DNA of 64,000 bases from Engelhardtia mirabilis (GCA_007751255.1 CP036296.1:1488001-1552000), one strand, 5' to 3'; positions 43,891-52,670 are shown, counted from the first letter of the stretch. Translations and numbers: made by a program. Notes: generated by a model not told the origin, from the sequence alone.

Positions 43891-46089
43891 TCAGGGTGCG
43901 TCGAAGCGCACCAGGGTCTGCTCGCCCACGGTCGTCTCGATCTCGATCTCCTCCAACTGCTCGCCCAGGGACTCGAGGCGGACGATCAGAAGTCCGGGCG
44001 GTACGGCGACGGTGCGCGGAGACTCCGCGGAGACCGGCAAGCGGCAGTAGAGTCCGCCATCGGGTAGTTCGACGAAGACTCGTAGGCCCTCCGCGTCGCC
44101 CGCCTCGACGCGCAACTGTGCCGCGGGCAGGATCTCGACGCGTTGGTCGGTCAGCTCGTGACCACCGGCGATCAACACGCCGCGGCGCAGGCCGTACCAC
44201 TGGTGGTCGAGCGAGTCGAAGCGCAGGGAGTAGCTGGAGGGGGCGAGGGTGGCGACGGCGAACTCGTCGCCAGCGAAGAGCGGGAGCACCACGCCAGCCG
44301 CCGGCTGGAGCCCATGCTCGTCCTGCAGGACATGCAACCAACCCTCCATCGACGTCTCGCTTCGCGGTTCGATCACGCTGCCCGAAAGGGACCCGCCGAC
44401 GTCGAGGATCAACTCCACGTCGCGCGCCCCGGTCGCGACCCGCAGCGCTCTGAAGAGGCCGAACCCCGCGGGGGCTGCCACGGTAGTCAGGACGTACTCG
44501 CCGGGAGCCATGGCCTCGAGGCGAAAGCTGCCGTCTTCCCCGGTCTCGGTGGTGAAGCTTCCGGCGAGGTCGTCGCGCTTGGCCATCAAGGCGACGTCCG
44601 CCGCGGGGCTCCCGTCTGGAAACAGCACGCGCCCCGTGATCTCGTGGCCCTGGAACACTCGAACCGTGGTCTCGACCAGCGCGCTGCCGATGGGTACGTC
44701 GAGTGACTCGAGCACGGTCGCGGCCGGATGACGGATCCGCAGCCGATAGGGGGTGCCGTCGTCGCGGTACATGTCTTCGAAGATCCTCCCGCTTGGTCCG
44801 ACCAAGTAGCGTCCCGGCTCGATCGGCTCGAACTCGAAGCGACCCTCGACGTCCGCGCTGCAGAGGATCGAACCATCGCCCTCGATCGCCCGACGCGCGA
44901 TCTCGCTCGAATGCCGACCCCGTGGGCGGATCATCAGCTCCGCGTCGGGAACCGGTCGCCCGCTCGCGTCGACGGCGACACCCCGCACCGTGCAGTGCAA
45001 CTGGACCTGCCAGCGAAGGGGGCCGTTCTCGCCAGCCGCGAGGCGCAGGGGTGCGGGCTCCGTCCGCCACAGCTCATCTCCGCGCCACAGGGCCAACTCC
45101 AAATCGCGGCCGGCGGGCAGCCCGGCGAGGGCGACGCGACCGTCCTCAGTGCTCGGGGCCGACCACTGGCGTCCAGACCCGTCGCGCAAGCGCAGCTCGA
45201 AGCCCGGTACCGGGTTCTCGCTCTCGTCGACGATCGTGCCCTCCAGTGTGGCGCGCGGAGTCGCGTCGGGCGTTGCCGGCGCGCCTGCGGTCCGCTCGGC
45301 CGGTCCGGGCTCAGCGATTGGCGCCAACTCGGACCCTGGCCGCTGGGGGACCATGATCGCGACGACGGTCGCGGAATCGGTTTCAGGGCGAAGCGACGAG
45401 GTAGGGCGATCCTGAGTCAGGAGCACCAGCCCGAGGACGACGACGGAGGTCAGGACTGCGGCACCGACGAGGATCTTCATCGCAAGAATGGGGAACAGGG
45501 GCGGGGACACCGACGCGACCCACGACGGTCGCCGAATCCCGGGGGATACCAATGGCGCGAACGCCCCGAGCCAACCCGCTTCGCCCCCGTCGCGTTCGAG
45601 CCGTTCGCGCAGGGCGGCGTGGGCTCGGTTGAGGCGACGACTGACGGTCTCGGGCGAGGTGCCTTCCCGGCGCGCGATCTCGCGCGGCGTGAGCCCCTCG
45701 AAGTAGCGCTGCAACAGCACGAGCCGGTGCCCCTCGCCGAGGGCCAGCACGTGCACCACCAAGTTGCGGTGGGCCTCGGCCTGGTCGAGCAGGTCGGCGT
45801 GGGTGGCGACGCGCTCTTCTCGCGCGACTTGCTCCTCGCGCCAGCGGCGGCGGTTGTCGGCGCGCAGACGCGAGCGCAGCTTGTTGCGAACGATCGCCGC
45901 CAGCCGCGCGCTGGGCAGGAGCTGCCCGCTCCAACCCTGGCGCAGGGCGTCCAGCAGCGTGTCCTGGGTCGCGTCCTCGGCCAGGGCGGGATCGTCGACC
46001 ATGCGGCGCGCCAGGCGCAGGATCCACTCGCGCTGGCCGAGCAGGTCCAGGTCGGAGGGGTCGAAGGCGGCGGAGTGGGGTCCGTTCAC
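43891..46089 (-). CDS. ECF sigma factor fused to a transmembrane helix and periplasmic carboxypeptidase-regulatory-like domains
   Basis: 732 residues from a GTG in one uninterrupted frame. Residues about 14-80 are sigma region 2 (WILRLARRMVDDPALAEDATQDT) and 105-160 are sigma region 4 (HRLVLLQRYFEGLTPREIARREG, helix-turn-helix TSPETVSRRLNRAHAALRERL, shown in part). Residues about 198-224 form one transmembrane helix (LFPILAMKILVGAAVLTSVVV). The rest is a periplasmic stalk and CarboxypepD_reg-like modules (GTIVDESENPVPGFEL, GVAVDASGRPVPDAELM, GRVLFPDGSPAADVAL). It would direct RNA polymerase while tethered to the membrane, so it may sense envelope signals directly or by proteolytic release. 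An internal ATG at 45480 could alternatively start a separate membrane protein. Confidence 0.85.
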   Translation of the reverse strand: MNGPHSAAFDPSDLDLLGQREWILRLARRMVDDPALAEDATQDTLLDALRQGWSGQLLPSARLAAIVRNKLRSRLRADNRRRWREEQVAREERVATHADLLDQAEAHRNLVVHVLALGEGHRLVLLQRYFEGLTPREIARREGTSPETVSRRLNRAHAALRERLERDGGEAGWLGAFAPLVSPGIRRPSWVASVSPPLFPILAMKILVGAAVLTSVVVLGLVLLTQDRPTSSLRPETDSATVVAIMVPQRPGSELAPIAEPGPAERTAGAPATPDATPRATLEGTIVDESENPVPGFELRLRDGSGRQWSAPSTEDGRVALAGLPAGRDLELALWRGDELWRTEPAPLRLAAGENGPLRWQVQLHCTVRGVAVDASGRPVPDAELMIRPRGRHSSEIARRAIEGDGSILCSADVEGRFEFEPIEPGRYLVGPSGRIFEDMYRDDGTPYRLRIRHPAATVLESLDVPIGSALVETTVRVFQGHEITGRVLFPDGSPAADVALMAKRDDLAGSFTTETGEDGSFRLEAMAPGEYVLTTVAAPAGFGLFRALRVATGARDVELILDVGGSLSGSVIEPRSETSMEGWLHVLQDEHGLQPAAGVVLPLFAGDEFAVATLAPSSYSLRFDSLDHQWYGLRRGVLIAGGHELTDQRVEILPAAQLRVEAGDAEGLRVFVELPDGGLYCRLPVSAESPRTVAVPPGLLIVRLESLGEQLEEIEIETTVGEQTLVRFDAP

Positions 46090-46183
46090 GGGGAGTCTCT
46101 CGCCGCCGGGCGCGCAGACTGGACGGTGTATTCGCCGAAACTCGACGGGTCGCGGCGCAACGTCCCGCCCGCGCGGGCGGCTC

Positions 46184-46651
46184 TCAGTCCACCGCCGCGT
46201 ACTCGCCGCGCATCAGCGTCGTCCACTCCCCGCCCTCGGGGGCCATGGCCATCTCGAACACGGTCAAGCCGTCCTCGAATGTGTAGGCGTAGCGGTGCTT
46301 GCCCATGGGCGAGGAGTTCTCGAACACCAACCGGTTGCCGTCGAACCCACCGCGTGCCGTGCCGCCCTTGCCGCCCATCGAATCGAACCAGTACATCAGG
46401 CACTCGTCCGTCTCCGGGTCGACCGAGTAGACCCCGTGGCCGCGGAAGGTGACCGCGCCCGAGTCGTCGGTCTGTTCGTACTCGGTGATGACGAAGAAGC
46501 CGTCGAGCATCCGTCCGCGGATCGCGCCGCGGCGGGTCTGGGGCTCCGGGCTCCAGGGCGAGGGCTGCATGTGCTCCGGTCCGGCCCAGTGGCCGGTCAG
46601 GGCGCCGAGGCGTTGGTGGAGCGGGCCGGGCGCGGGCATGTGGCTGTCCAT
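46184..46651 (-). CDS. DUF1579 family protein
   Basis: 155 residues, no signal peptide. Typical DUF1579 blocks: LGALTGHWAGPEHMQP near the start, RRGAIRGRMLDGFFVITEYEQ, HGVYSVDPETDECLMYWFDSMG, and YTFEDGLTVFEMAM. This is a lipocalin/FABP-like beta-barrel family of unknown function common in Planctomycetota and other soil bacteria. The ATG at 46651 has GGAG about 8 nt upstream; a second in-frame ATG 4 codons on is possible. TAGACT lies 34 nt upstream. It is just downstream of the sigma-fusion gene on the same strand in orientation but transcribed before it, with a 94-bp gap. Confidence 0.85.
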   Translation of the reverse strand: MDSHMPAPGPLHQRLGALTGHWAGPEHMQPSPWSPEPQTRRGAIRGRMLDGFFVITEYEQTDDSGAVTFRGHGVYSVDPETDECLMYWFDSMGGKGGTARGGFDGNRLVFENSSPMGKHRYAYTFEDGLTVFEMAMAPEGGEWTTLMRGEYAAVD

Positions 46652-46685
46652 GGGGATCTCCGGAGGTCGGGTGGGTGGAGTTCCG

Positions 46686-46691
46686 AGTCTA
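46686..46691 (-). promoter_or_regulatory. Putative -10 element TAGACT
   Basis: Minus-strand TAGACT, 34 nt upstream of the DUF1579 gene start, followed by a GGAG ribosome site. No clear -35 box. Confidence 0.35.
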
Positions 46692-46827
46692 GTCCGGGGT
46701 CGAGGCGCGGGATCCAGATTGGGGCGCAGGGGCGCCTGGCGACCCGGGAGCGGACCCCGCGCCGCGCGGGCGCCGCTAAACAGGGGCGTGACCCTGCCGA
46801 TCGATGCAAGCTAGGACGGTAATCCTT

Positions 46828-46847
46828 GCGGCCCGGTCCCGGGCCGC
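46828..46847. other. GC-rich hairpin in the leader of the interrupted CxxC gene
   Basis: GCGGCCCG (46828-46835), a 4-nt loop (GTCC) and the complementary CGGGCCGC (46840-46847). It lies 25 nt upstream of the ATG at 46873 and before its GGAGAG ribosome site. It could be an attenuator or the terminator of an upstream transcript. Confidence 0.35.
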
Positions 46848-46872
46848 CTTCCACTGGCATTCGGAGAGAACG

Positions 46873-47886
46873 ATGCTCACCAAGAAGATCACGGCCCTGG
46901 GCCTCAGCGCCGCCCTGATCGGCATGCTCGGCGCCCCGCCGACGCTCGCCGCGCCCGGGTGATGAACACCCCCCTCCAAGGGACCGAGTTCGGCTCCCAA
47001 ACCTGCTCCCGGCAAGGGCCCGGTCGTCTCCGGTGGCGGGACACGACCCACGCCCGGACTCACCGGATCGACGCCTCCCGCTGCCACCACCCCGGCCCCG
47101 GTGCCCCTGCCCGTCACCGCGCGCGGACCCTCGGCCCGCACGGTGCTCAACATCGACTGGCAGTTCCCGGTCTGGAAGGCCCCCGAGGTCGCCGACGACG
47201 GTGACACGGTCGCGCGCCAGGTGCGGCGCGCGCTGACGCGCGAGGAGGCGCTGGCCTACATCGCCGGCGACGACCCGCGGCCGCTCTTGGTCCTGCGCGA
47301 GTGCAAGGTCTGCAACGGCACCGACGCCGCGCTCCTGAAGTTCGGCGCCGAGAACGAGAAGACCTTCCTGCTGTCGACCTGGTTCCACTGCGTGAAGCTG
47401 CCGGTCGACGTGATGGAGCAGGACCATCCCTTCCACAACCTGTTCCAGGTCGAGCCCACCGAGCACCTGTTCGTGGCGACTCGGGACGGTGCGACGCACA
47501 GGGCGCTCGAGTCCGAGACGTCGCGTACGGAACTGTGGAAGTCGATGGGCGAGGTCATGAAGCTGACCTACGACGACAAGTCGGACTCTGCCCTGAAGGC
47601 CGTCGGCAAGCTGCTCGACAAGCTCGACGCCGCCGATGAGCGGTGGAACGAGTTGTCGGATCGGCGCGACGAGATCCTCGAAGAGGACGGCCCCGGATCG
47701 CGCAAGCTGCCGAAGCTCGAGGCCAAGATCGCCGAGCTCGATGCGGAGCGCGGCGAGGTCTTGAAAGAGATCGCCGAGGCCATGAAGCTGAAGCTGAAGG
47801 CGGTCGAGTTGGACGAGGCGGCGTCGAGTGCGGGCCCCGGGCCCGCGGACCCGCCGGGACCGAGTCCGCCCGGCGGCGCTCGCTAG
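46873..47886 (+). pseudogene. Exported CxxC protein interrupted by tandem in-frame stop codons
   Basis: From an ATG with GGAGAG 5 nt upstream, a 29-codon signal peptide (MLTKKITALGLSAALIGMLG and onward to APPTLAAPG) is followed by two consecutive TGA stops (46960-46965). The same frame then continues without interruption as a Pro/Ser/Gly linker. It leads into a soluble domain (TVLNIDWQFPVWKAPEV, LLVLRECKVCNGTD with a C-x-x-C, STWFHCVKLPVDVMEQDHPF) and a C-terminal coiled coil (EEDGPGSRKLPKLEAKIAELD, MKLKLKAVELDEA). Without the stops this is a normal secreted thioredoxin-like protein of about 337 residues. A GTG at 47101 could start the remainder, but without the export signal. Mutation or sequence error is most likely; recoding of both stops is improbable. 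Confidence 0.65.
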
Positions 47887-47906
47887 CCGAATGACTCGCC
47901 ACTGAA

Positions 47907-47936
47907 GGGGCGGCGGGCGCATGCGCTCGCCGCCCC
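47907..47936 (+). terminator. Hairpin after the interrupted CxxC gene
   Basis: GGGGCGGCG (47907-47915) pairs with CGCCGCCCC (47928-47936). The stem continues through a G/T wobble into GCG-CATG-CGC, giving about 13 pairs. It starts 20 bp after the stop at 47886 and has no U-tract. Confidence 0.55.
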
Positions 47937-48011
47937 GAGTCGTAGCGGGGAGCCGCGTGGTGCGTCCCTGCCCCTTCGGAACCTGCACTTGGATCGACAC
48001 AGCCGCACGCG

Positions 48012-49265
48012 ATGACCGCGACCATGCCCCGCCACCGCTCGAACAACTACCTCCGGCTCGCTCTCGGTCTGGGCCTGGCCTTGGTACTGCACGCGCCGCT
48101 GGCGCCAGCGCAAGACGATGAAGGCGACGAAGAGGGGCGCGAGAAGTTCGCGCAAGTCGACCCCTACACCGAGGGCCAGCCGGAGGCCATGCAGGCCCTG
48201 GGTTATCGCTCCTTCGGGCCGTTCCTGTTCCTCGGCAACGACCGTACGGACTTCGTCCAGCGCGAGATGGGGGGCAGCCAGATGCTCTTCGTCGAGACCG
48301 AGCACTTCAAGCTCGGCTCGAGCCTGACGTCCTACGCCTACTCGGACGATCGCGAGGAGAAGAAGAAGCTCGCCGCGGAGGTCAAGGCCCTCGGCGAGCT
48401 GCTGGGCAGCAAGCTCAAGGCACCGCGCAAGAAGATCGACGGCTGGCTGCGCCTGCACCTCTTCGCCCGCAGGTTGGAGGCTTCCTACCAGCGCTTCCAC
48501 GAGCTCTTCGGCATCGAGCCCGCGGACTACGAGGCCCAGGGGACCTACCTGGGCCAACCGAACAAGTTCGTGGTGGTGCTGTGTCAGCGCTCGAGCGAGT
48601 TCGGTCGCTTCGAGCGCCACTACCTGCAGGTCGAGACCCCGGTCAGCTACCGCTGGTACCTGGAGGGTGGCGGCATGGGCGTCGTCCTCGACGTCGAGGG
48701 TCTGGCCCAGCAGATGTGGGCCGACGACGAGACGCCCCTGGACACCGTCCTGCACTGCTTCGCGATCCAGGCCCTGGCGGGCAACTTCGCCAACGCTTAC
48801 CGCCGCAACAACGGCGCCGGACCCTACTGGTTGGAGGCCGCCCTGGGGCACTTCGTGGTGCGCGAGGTCGATCCGCGCTGGGTCGCGTCCTTCGGGTTGC
48901 GCGAAGGTGGAACGATCGACGACGACGACCACGAGTGGTCGCAGCGAGTGTTGAACCTGGTCGGCAACGACTTCTACGCGTCGCTCGAGGACATGTTCGC
49001 CTGGCGCGAATACGCTGAGCTGAACCACCGCGACCACATGGTCGCCTGGTCGAAGCTGGAGTTCCTCTTGACGGAGCTGCAGGGCGACCGGCGCGGATTC
49101 CTCAACGCCGTCAGCGCGGCGGCGCCGGTGGGGGACGAGGCCCAGGCCCGCGCGGCCGCGATCGAGCGCCAGGTGGTGGCCCTCGAGGATTGCTTCGAGT
49201 TGACCCCGGCCGAGTTCGACGAGGCCTGGGCGAGCTGGGTCGAGAGGACCTACAAGAAGCGTTGA
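48012..49265 (+). CDS. Secreted peptidase-MA-like protein with a degenerate zinc motif
   Basis: 417 residues with a signal peptide (YLRLALGLGLALVLHAPLAPAQ) and an acidic N-terminal segment of the mature protein (DDEGDEEG). The middle contains ETEHFKLGSSL and AYRRNNGAGPYWLEAALGHFVVRE. This resembles the WLxEGLAHYx helix of gluzincin (MA clan) peptidases, but the HExxH zinc motif is missing: in the expected place the sequence reads LDTVLHCFAIQA. It is therefore probably a non-catalytic relative. The stop overlaps the TTG start of the enolase-superfamily gene (TTGA), so the two are co-translated. The role is unknown. Confidence 0.7.
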   Translation: MTATMPRHRSNNYLRLALGLGLALVLHAPLAPAQDDEGDEEGREKFAQVDPYTEGQPEAMQALGYRSFGPFLFLGNDRTDFVQREMGGSQMLFVETEHFKLGSSLTSYAYSDDREEKKKLAAEVKALGELLGSKLKAPRKKIDGWLRLHLFARRLEASYQRFHELFGIEPADYEAQGTYLGQPNKFVVVLCQRSSEFGRFERHYLQVETPVSYRWYLEGGGMGVVLDVEGLAQQMWADDETPLDTVLHCFAIQALAGNFANAYRRNNGAGPYWLEAALGHFVVREVDPRWVASFGLREGGTIDDDDHEWSQRVLNLVGNDFYASLEDMFAWREYAELNHRDHMVAWSKLEFLLTELQGDRRGFLNAVSAAAPVGDEAQARAAAIERQVVALEDCFELTPAEFDEAWASWVERTYKKR

Positions 49266-50299
49266 TCGAGCGCGTCCTGCAACTGCCGCTCGAGCTCGAG
49301 CGCATCGACCTGGCTCCGCTCGAGATGCTGACGCCGTCCGGCTGGACCCGCCGCTCGACGGTCGTGCGGCTGCGCGGCGGCGGCGCGACGGGCGAGGGCG
49401 AGGACGTCACCTACGACGCCGCGGCCCAGGGCACCTTCCAGTCCGGCGGACTCGAGGCCCTGGGGGCCCTGGTCGGGAGTCGAACGGTGGGGGAGTTCTC
49501 GGAGCGCCTCACGCAGGTCGACCTGCACCCCGGTCCGGCCCGCGATCAGTGGTCGCGCCACTACCGCATCTGGGCCCTGGAGAGCGCGGCCCTGGCATTG
49601 GCCCTGACCCAGGCGGAGGTCGACCTGGGCCAGCTGCTCGGCCGGGAACCGCAGCCGGTGCGCTTCGCCATCTCGACCGGACTGGGCACGCCCCCGAGCC
49701 TGGCGACCCTCGAGCGCTTCCTGGACGCCTATCCCGAGGCGCGCTTCAAGGTCGACCTGGGGGCCGATTGGACCCGTGCAACGGTCGCGGACCTGGCGGC
49801 GCTCGGGCGCGTCGACGTGGTCGACCTCAAGGGCCTCTACCGCGCCGACTTCGCGGGGCCGCCCGCCGACGCCGAGCAGTACCGCTGGGTGGCCGAGTTG
49901 CTGCCGGACTGCTGGCTCGAGGATCCCGAGCTGACGCCGCGCACCCGCGCGGTGCTCGAGCCGCACATGGATCGCGTGACCTGGGACGGGGCGATCCACG
50001 GGCTCGCGGATCTGGACGGCCTCGAGCGCGCGCCGCGCTGCGTGAACCTCAAGCCCTCGCGCAGCGGCACCATCGCCGAGTACCTGCGGGTGGTGCAGGC
50101 CTGCGAGTCGCGTGGCATCGCCATGTACGGCGGCGGGCAGTTCGAGCTGGGGCCCGGTCGGCGGCAGATCCAGGCCCTGGCTGCGATCTTCCATCCGCGC
50201 GGCCCGAACGACGTGGCGCCGGGCGGCTTCAACCGCGCCGAGCTGCCGCGCGACCTGGGGCGCAGTCCCCTCGCGCCGCCGCGCTTCGCCGGCGCTTGA
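49262..50299 (+). CDS. Enolase-superfamily enzyme (muconate cycloisomerase/OSBS-like)
   Basis: 345 residues from a TTG that overlaps the upstream stop. Longer forms upstream would run into the preceding gene. The capping domain is N-terminal (IERVLQLPLELERIDLAPLE). The barrel contains catalytic-type residues in order: RFKVDLGADW (K163), VDVVDLKGLY (D188), CWLEDPEL (E220), WDGAIHG (D242), and NLKPSRSG (K264). This K-D-E-D-K layout is that of o-succinylbenzoate synthase/muconate-cycloisomerase-type enzymes, which abstract a proton next to a carboxylate. Substrate cannot be fixed; dipeptide epimerase and OSBS are the main alternatives. No menaquinone genes are nearby. Confidence 0.8.
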   Translation: MIERVLQLPLELERIDLAPLEMLTPSGWTRRSTVVRLRGGGATGEGEDVTYDAAAQGTFQSGGLEALGALVGSRTVGEFSERLTQVDLHPGPARDQWSRHYRIWALESAALALALTQAEVDLGQLLGREPQPVRFAISTGLGTPPSLATLERFLDAYPEARFKVDLGADWTRATVADLAALGRVDVVDLKGLYRADFAGPPADAEQYRWVAELLPDCWLEDPELTPRTRAVLEPHMDRVTWDGAIHGLADLDGLERAPRCVNLKPSRSGTIAEYLRVVQACESRGIAMYGGGQFELGPGRRQIQALAAIFHPRGPNDVAPGGFNRAELPRDLGRSPLAPPRFAGA

Positions 50300-50454
50300 G
50301 GCTTCCTTTGCGCGGCCTTGAGGTTCGCGTTCGCGGTCGGGTCGAGAGCGCTTGAAGTCGTTGGTCGGCGCCGACTTCGGTCGTGTCGTGAGGGGGGGCG
50401 CAGGTCGTCACGGAAGCCTTGGGCGCGCTTGACCTTCGGTTGAGAAAGCGCCCC

Positions 50455-50460
50455 TAACCT
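50455..50460 (+). promoter_or_regulatory. Putative -10 element TAACCT of the TonB locus
   Basis: TAACCT lies 105 nt upstream of the GTG at 50566, with TTGACC at 50429-50434 as a possible -35 (20-bp spacing, longer than ideal). The 266-bp gap 50300-50565 shows nothing else clear. Confidence 0.3.
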
Positions 50461-50565
50461 GCCGCGCCAACGAGACGGGATCGGGCTCCGACCGAACCCG
50501 CCGAAGGAGGCCCAAGCGGCCCCCGCTCTGCTTCCCAACCCACGACTCCCCTGCCCCAAGCACAC

Positions 50566-52503
50566 GTGAAGACCCTCACCACCATCTCCGCAGCCCTCGC
50601 GCTCGCCGGCGTCGCCAACGCCGCCGACGTCCAGGTCACGGCCGACATCACCACGTCGACCGTCTGGACCGCCAACAACAAGTACGAGCTGGTCGGCCAG
50701 ATCTACGTCCGCAACGGCGCGACGCTGACCATCGAAGCCGGCACCGTGATCGCCAGCAACGACGGTGGCAGCCTCGCCATCACCCGCGGCTCCCAGATCT
50801 TCGCCAACGGCACGGCCACCGACCCGGTGATCATGACCTCGACCGAGGACGTGGCCACCTGGACCGGCGGCAACCCGAAGTCCGGCCAGTGGCGCGAAGG
50901 CGCCAACGAGTGGGGCAACCTCACCATCATGGGTGACGCCTACATCGCCGAGGACGCGGTCGGTGCGAACACCGCCACGCCGAACGCCAACAACGTCGCC
51001 AACATGGAGGGCCTCGTCCTCCAGCCCGGCCAGAACGCCCAGGACGTCCAGTACGGCGGCGGCGACGACGACTACGACGCGGGCACCCTCAGCTACGTGT
51101 CCCTGCGTTACGGCGGGCGCGTGGTCGGCCTCAACAACGAGCTCAACGGTCTCTCCCTGGGTGGCCTCGGTCGCGGCACCGACATCCACCACATCGAGAT
51201 CATGAACAACGTCGACGACGGCATCGAATGCTGGGGCGGCACGGTCAACTTCAAGCACATCTCGATCTGGAACGTCGGTGACGACAGCTTCGACATCGAC
51301 CAGGGCTGGCGCGGCCAGGCCCAGTTCGGCCTGATCGTCCAGGGCTTCAGCCTGGACGCCTCCCAGGGCTCGGGCGTCGGCGACAACGCCATCGAGCACG
51401 ACGGCGCCGAGGACTCCGACTACCAGCCGGTGACCACGGGCCAGATCTACAACTTCACCGTGATCGGCCAGCCCGTCGACGGTGACGGCCTCACGGCCTG
51501 GCGCGACAACGCCCGCATGCAGTACCGCAACTGCATCTTCATGGACTGCGGCGAGAAGGTCGTGCGCTTCGACGGCGACGACGGCGACGGCGCCAGCGGC
51601 TACGGCCACAACGGCACCCTCGACTGGCTCTCCACCTGGAGCACCGCGGACACGGTCACCTCGACCGTCAACGCTCCGGCCAACCCGGCCGCGTTCTACC
51701 AGGCCCAAGAGGGCGGCAACCTGGCCGAGATCTCGGACTCGGTCTTCTTCCGGAACTTCAACTCGGACGCCTACACCGAGGCGATCAACGTCGGCGCCGT
51801 GACCAACGGCTCCGTCGGCGCCCAGGCCAACAACAACGTGATCGCCGACCTCTCGGCCTCGCCGATCGCCTCGATCGTGCGCCACAGCCCGCAGACCAAG
51901 GGCGGCAAGATCATGGTCCGCGTGGTCAAGCTCGACCCCCGCGCCACCAACGACGCCCTGGTCAGCGCTGGCTCCGCGCCCGCCGACGGCTTCTACACCC
52001 CCGCCAACTACCGTGGCGCCTTCGACTCGACGACGAACTGGGCGGAGGGTTGGACGGCCGCTGACGCCTACGGCTTCTTCGACGTCACCTCGGCCCAGGT
52101 CGCCCAGCGCACCAGCCCGAACAACGTCGCCGACAGCATGAACCTGACCCCGGCGCCGGTCCTCGGCGCGTCGGTCGCGTTCACCTTCGACCCCGCCGGC
52201 AACTGCGGCGTCTCGGCCGGCCAGCTGTACTTCCTGTACTACGGCCTGCCCGGTGCGGCGACCCCGCTGCCCTTCTTCTCGGGCTGCTCGGCCTTCCCCT
52301 TCGGCGACCTGCTGATCGGCCTGGTCGGCTCCAGCAACCTGGCCAGCGGCGCCTACACCGGCATCCCCGGCTCGGTGCCGGTGACCCTGCCCCTTGCCGG
52401 TGAACTCTGCGGCGCGACCCTGTCGGCCCAGAACATCTACGTCAGCCTGACGACCTTCGGCACCACGGCCGGCAACGCGGTCGACTTCACCTTCGGCATC
52501 TGA
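50566..52503 (+). CDS. Secreted beta-helix-like protein next to a TonB-dependent receptor
   Basis: 645 residues from a GTG, signal peptide ISAALALAGVANA. The mature part begins with GQIYVRNGATLTIEAGTVI (cap of a right-handed beta-helix, as in many secreted repeat proteins). It continues with turns rich in Asn, Asp and Gly: GNLTIMGDAYI, LSYVSLRYGGRVVG, IHHIEIMNNVDDGIECWGGTV, FKHISIWNVGDDSFDID. Several calcium-like acidic clusters (GDDDYD, DGDDGDG) are visible. The last 120 residues resemble the shared C-terminal domain (GIPGSVPVTLPLAGELCGATL). Its position just before a TonB-dependent receptor suggests a secreted substrate-binding partner. Codon use is strongly biased to C-ending codons, hinting at high expression. 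Confidence 0.8.
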   Translation: MKTLTTISAALALAGVANAADVQVTADITTSTVWTANNKYELVGQIYVRNGATLTIEAGTVIASNDGGSLAITRGSQIFANGTATDPVIMTSTEDVATWTGGNPKSGQWREGANEWGNLTIMGDAYIAEDAVGANTATPNANNVANMEGLVLQPGQNAQDVQYGGGDDDYDAGTLSYVSLRYGGRVVGLNNELNGLSLGGLGRGTDIHHIEIMNNVDDGIECWGGTVNFKHISIWNVGDDSFDIDQGWRGQAQFGLIVQGFSLDASQGSGVGDNAIEHDGAEDSDYQPVTTGQIYNFTVIGQPVDGDGLTAWRDNARMQYRNCIFMDCGEKVVRFDGDDGDGASGYGHNGTLDWLSTWSTADTVTSTVNAPANPAAFYQAQEGGNLAEISDSVFFRNFNSDAYTEAINVGAVTNGSVGAQANNNVIADLSASPIASIVRHSPQTKGGKIMVRVVKLDPRATNDALVSAGSAPADGFYTPANYRGAFDSTTNWAEGWTAADAYGFFDVTSAQVAQRTSPNNVADSMNLTPAPVLGASVAFTFDPAGNCGVSAGQLYFLYYGLPGAATPLPFFSGCSAFPFGDLLIGLVGSSNLASGAYTGIPGSVPVTLPLAGELCGATLSAQNIYVSLTTFGTTAGNAVDFTFGI

Positions 52504-52521
52504 TTCCGAGCCTTTGAAGAC

Positions 52522-52549
52522 GGCCCGCGGGGGTGAACACCCGCGGGCC
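52522..52549 (+). terminator. 10-bp GC hairpin after the beta-helix gene
   Basis: GGCCCGCGGG (52522-52531) and CCCGCGGGCC (52540-52549) with an 8-nt loop, 18 bp past the stop. No U-run. It may terminate a highly expressed monocistronic mRNA or attenuate readthrough into the downstream locus. Confidence 0.6.
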
Positions 52550-52670
52550 GATCCGGTTGCGCGGTCCTCGGCTCCTTGCCGCCGAGGACCGCGTCGGCCG
52601 TTGCCGGACCCTGACGAACATCCCTGGCCGAAACCCGCCGGGGCAACCGACTCCCAGCGACTCGATCGAC

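Noticed and set aside
46960-46965. Selenocysteine insertion at the two TGA codons
   Set aside because: Two consecutive TGA codons right after a signal peptide, in a linker with no redox motif, and no obvious SECIS-like stem just downstream. Mutation or error is simpler.
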